DNA from: DASYHS01 sp035998295
GTDB taxonomy: Bacteria > Pseudomonadota > Alphaproteobacteria > Azospirillales > Azospirillaceae
Direction of reading: 5' to 3'
NCBI RefSeq assembly: GCF_035998295.1
Contig: NZ_DASYHS010000227.1
Span: forward strand, 1-30,918
Length of the DNA stretch: 30,918 nt
Below are positions 29,605 to 30,918 of this stretch, piece after piece. Every line of letters starts with the position of its first letter. Positions within the stretch are counted from its first letter, which is position 1. Position numbers and translations under genes: made by a program. The notes under the pieces are model-generated. The model saw nothing but the letters and a program-made list of their open reading frames with translations. It did no database searches and had not been told where the DNA came from.

Positions 29605-30918
29605 TCACAGCCTGACCATCCTCAGTCGGAGCGCGTTGGCGATCACGCTGACCGAGCTCAGCGCCATCGCCGCAGCCGCGACGACCGGCGACAGGGTCCA
29701 GCCGAAAACCGGGTAGAACACGCCCGCCGCGACCGGCACGCCGAGCGCGTTGTAGACGAAGGCCAGGAACAAGTTCTGGCGGATGTTGCGCATGGTGGCG
29801 CGGCTCAGCACCCGGGCCCGCGCGATGCCGGCCAGGTCGCCCTTGACCAGGGTCACGCCCGCGCTCTGCATCGCGATCTCGGTGCCGGTGCCCATGGCCA
29901 CACCGATATCCGCCTCGGCCAGGGCGGGCGCGTCGTTGACGCCGTCGCCCGCCATCGCGACGACGCGGCCCTTCGCCTTCAAGTCCTTGACCACGCGGTG
30001 CTTGTCCTCGGGCAGGACCTCGGCCTCGACCTCGTCGATGCCGAGCTGGCGCGCGACCGCCTCGGCGGTGGTGCGGTTGTCGCCGGTCAGCATCACGATC
30101 CGCACGCCGTCGGCGCGCAAGGTCTCCAGCGCCTGCGGCGTGGTCGCCTTGACCGGGTCGGCGACCGCGATCACGCCGCCGGGCCGGCCGTCGACCGCGG
30201 CGAACAGCGCCGTCGCCCCGTCGCGCCGGAGCACGTCGGCACGCGTGCCCAGGTCCCCGAGACCGATGCCCTGGTCCTGCATCATCCGCGCGTTGCCGAG
30301 GAACACCGCGCGGCCGCCGACGGTGCCGCCGACCCCCTTGCCGGTCGCCGAGAAGAAATCGGCGACGTCGTGCAGGGCAAGGCCCCGCTCCCTCGCCGAC
30401 GCGACGATGGCGGCGGCCAGCGGGTGCTCGCTGGAACGCTCCAGGCTCGCCGCGAGCGACAGGATGGCGGCCTCGTCGAAGCCGGGGGCGGGAACGACGG
30501 ACGTGACCCGCGGCCTGCCCTCGGTCAGGGTGCCGGTCTTGTCCACGACCAGCGTGTCGACCTTCTCGAAGCGCTCCAGGGCCTCGGCGTTCCTGATCAG
30601 CACGCCCGCGGTCGCCCCCTTGCCGACGCCGACCATGATCGACATCGGCGTCGCCAGCCCGAGCGCGCAGGGGCACGCGATGATCAGCACCGACACGGCG
30701 GCGATCAGCCCATAGGCGAGGGCCGGCGTCGGCCCCCAGGCCGCCCAGGCGGCGAAGGCCAGGACCGCGACCGCGATGACGATCGGGACGAACCAGCCGG
30801 ACACCACGTCGGCGAGGCGCTGGATCGGCGCCCGGCTGCGCTGGGCTTCGGCGACCATGGCCACGATGCGCGCGAGCATGGTGTCCGAGCCGACCTTCTC
30901 GGCCCGGATCACCAGCGC
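29605..30918 (-). CDS. Cu(I)-translocating P1B-type ATPase, N-terminal part outside the window
   Basis: These are the last 437 residues of a copper-exporting P-type ATPase (CopA/ActP type); the frame runs off the right edge. Motifs in order: the CPC ion-binding helix IIACPCALGLATP, the phosphorylation site DKTGTLTEG, the SEHPLAAAI motif of P1B ATPases, TGDNRTTA, and the hinge GDGVNDAPALAEAD. The Cu-specific helices are YNALGVPVAAGVFYP and MALSSVSVIANALRLR. CPC with YN and MSS identifies group P1B-1 (Cu+/Ag+). It pumps monovalent copper out of the cytoplasm. N-terminal metal-binding domains cannot be seen. No CueR-type regulator or CopZ chaperone lies in the visible part. Confidence 0.95.
   Translation of the reverse strand, partial: ALVIRAEKVGSDTMLARIVAMVAEAQRSRAPIQRLADVVSGWFVPIVIAVAVLAFAAWAAWGPTPALAYGLIAAVSVLIIACPCALGLATPMSIMVGVGKGATAGVLIRNAEALERFEKVDTLVVDKTGTLTEGRPRVTSVVPAPGFDEAAILSLAASLERSSEHPLAAAIVASARERGLALHDVADFFSATGKGVGGTVGGRAVFLGNARMMQDQGIGLGDLGTRADVLRRDGATALFAAVDGRPGGVIAVADPVKATTPQALETLRADGVRIVMLTGDNRTTAEAVARQLGIDEVEAEVLPEDKHRVVKDLKAKGRVVAMAGDGVNDAPALAEADIGVAMGTGTEIAMQSAGVTLVKGDLAGIARARVLSRATMRNIRQNLFLAFVYNALGVPVAAGVFYPVFGWTLSPVVAAAAMALSSVSVIANALRLRMVRL

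Overview
The window is a piece of a high-GC (about 70% by eye) alphaproteobacterial chromosome, probably Rhodospirillales or a neighbouring order. The pointers are a DUF3035 (BamF-type) lipoprotein directly behind lspA, a TIGR02300 zinc-ribbon protein divergent from aroA and next to tRNA-Ala(GGC), a paired active/inactive M16 peptidase operon, and a MutL with the CNHGRPT ending common in alphaproteobacteria. The high GC produces many long antisense reading frames, which are not listed.

Layout. (1) 1-1016: C-terminal part of a DHA2-type MFS efflux pump, cut by the left edge. (2) 1192-5120: a compact three-gene operon of clearly lower GC and different codon use. It encodes a DUF3696/OLD-type AAA ATPase, a Toprim-like probable nuclease and a DUF262 (GmrS/ParB-like) protein. 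It ends about 50 bp from the 3' end of mutL. This looks like a horizontally acquired defence cassette and is the most interesting part of the window. (3) 5172-9106, minus strand: mutL and, upstream of it, a family 5 (YejA-like) peptide-binding protein. (4) 9445-18256, plus strand: housekeeping run of ileS-lspA-DUF3035 lipoprotein, then the M16 pair, then pgi. (5) 18343-21116, minus strand: a tautomerase of the PrpF/4-oxalomesaconate (GalD-like) family with an orphan NitT/TauT-type ABC ATPase and permease. A divergent LysR regulator (21270) has an operator-like dyad over its own start codon. The ABC ATPase has lost three canonical catalytic motifs. (6) 22241-23545: a pentapeptide-repeat protein that seems to start at a CTG codon and is built from two copies of a helix-plus-pentapeptide module. 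(7) 23642-25799: aroA (minus), TIGR02300 protein (plus), tRNA-Ala(GGC). (8) 26123-27482: an AbiE-type toxin-antitoxin pair (DUF6088 antitoxin-like protein and AbiEii nucleotidyltransferase) just downstream of the tRNA gene. (9) 27896-30918: DUF389 membrane protein, short-chain dehydrogenase, and the C-terminal part of a Cu(I) P1B-type ATPase cut by the right edge.

How the parts fit. The core genes (mutL, ileS, lspA, M16 pair, pgi, aroA, tRNA) form the stable backbone. Two phage-defence-type cassettes sit in it: one beside mutL and one behind a tRNA gene, a classical integration position. The LysR/tautomerase/ABC cluster looks like a small metabolic module for a dicarboxylate or aromatic breakdown product, but it has no visible binding-protein gene.
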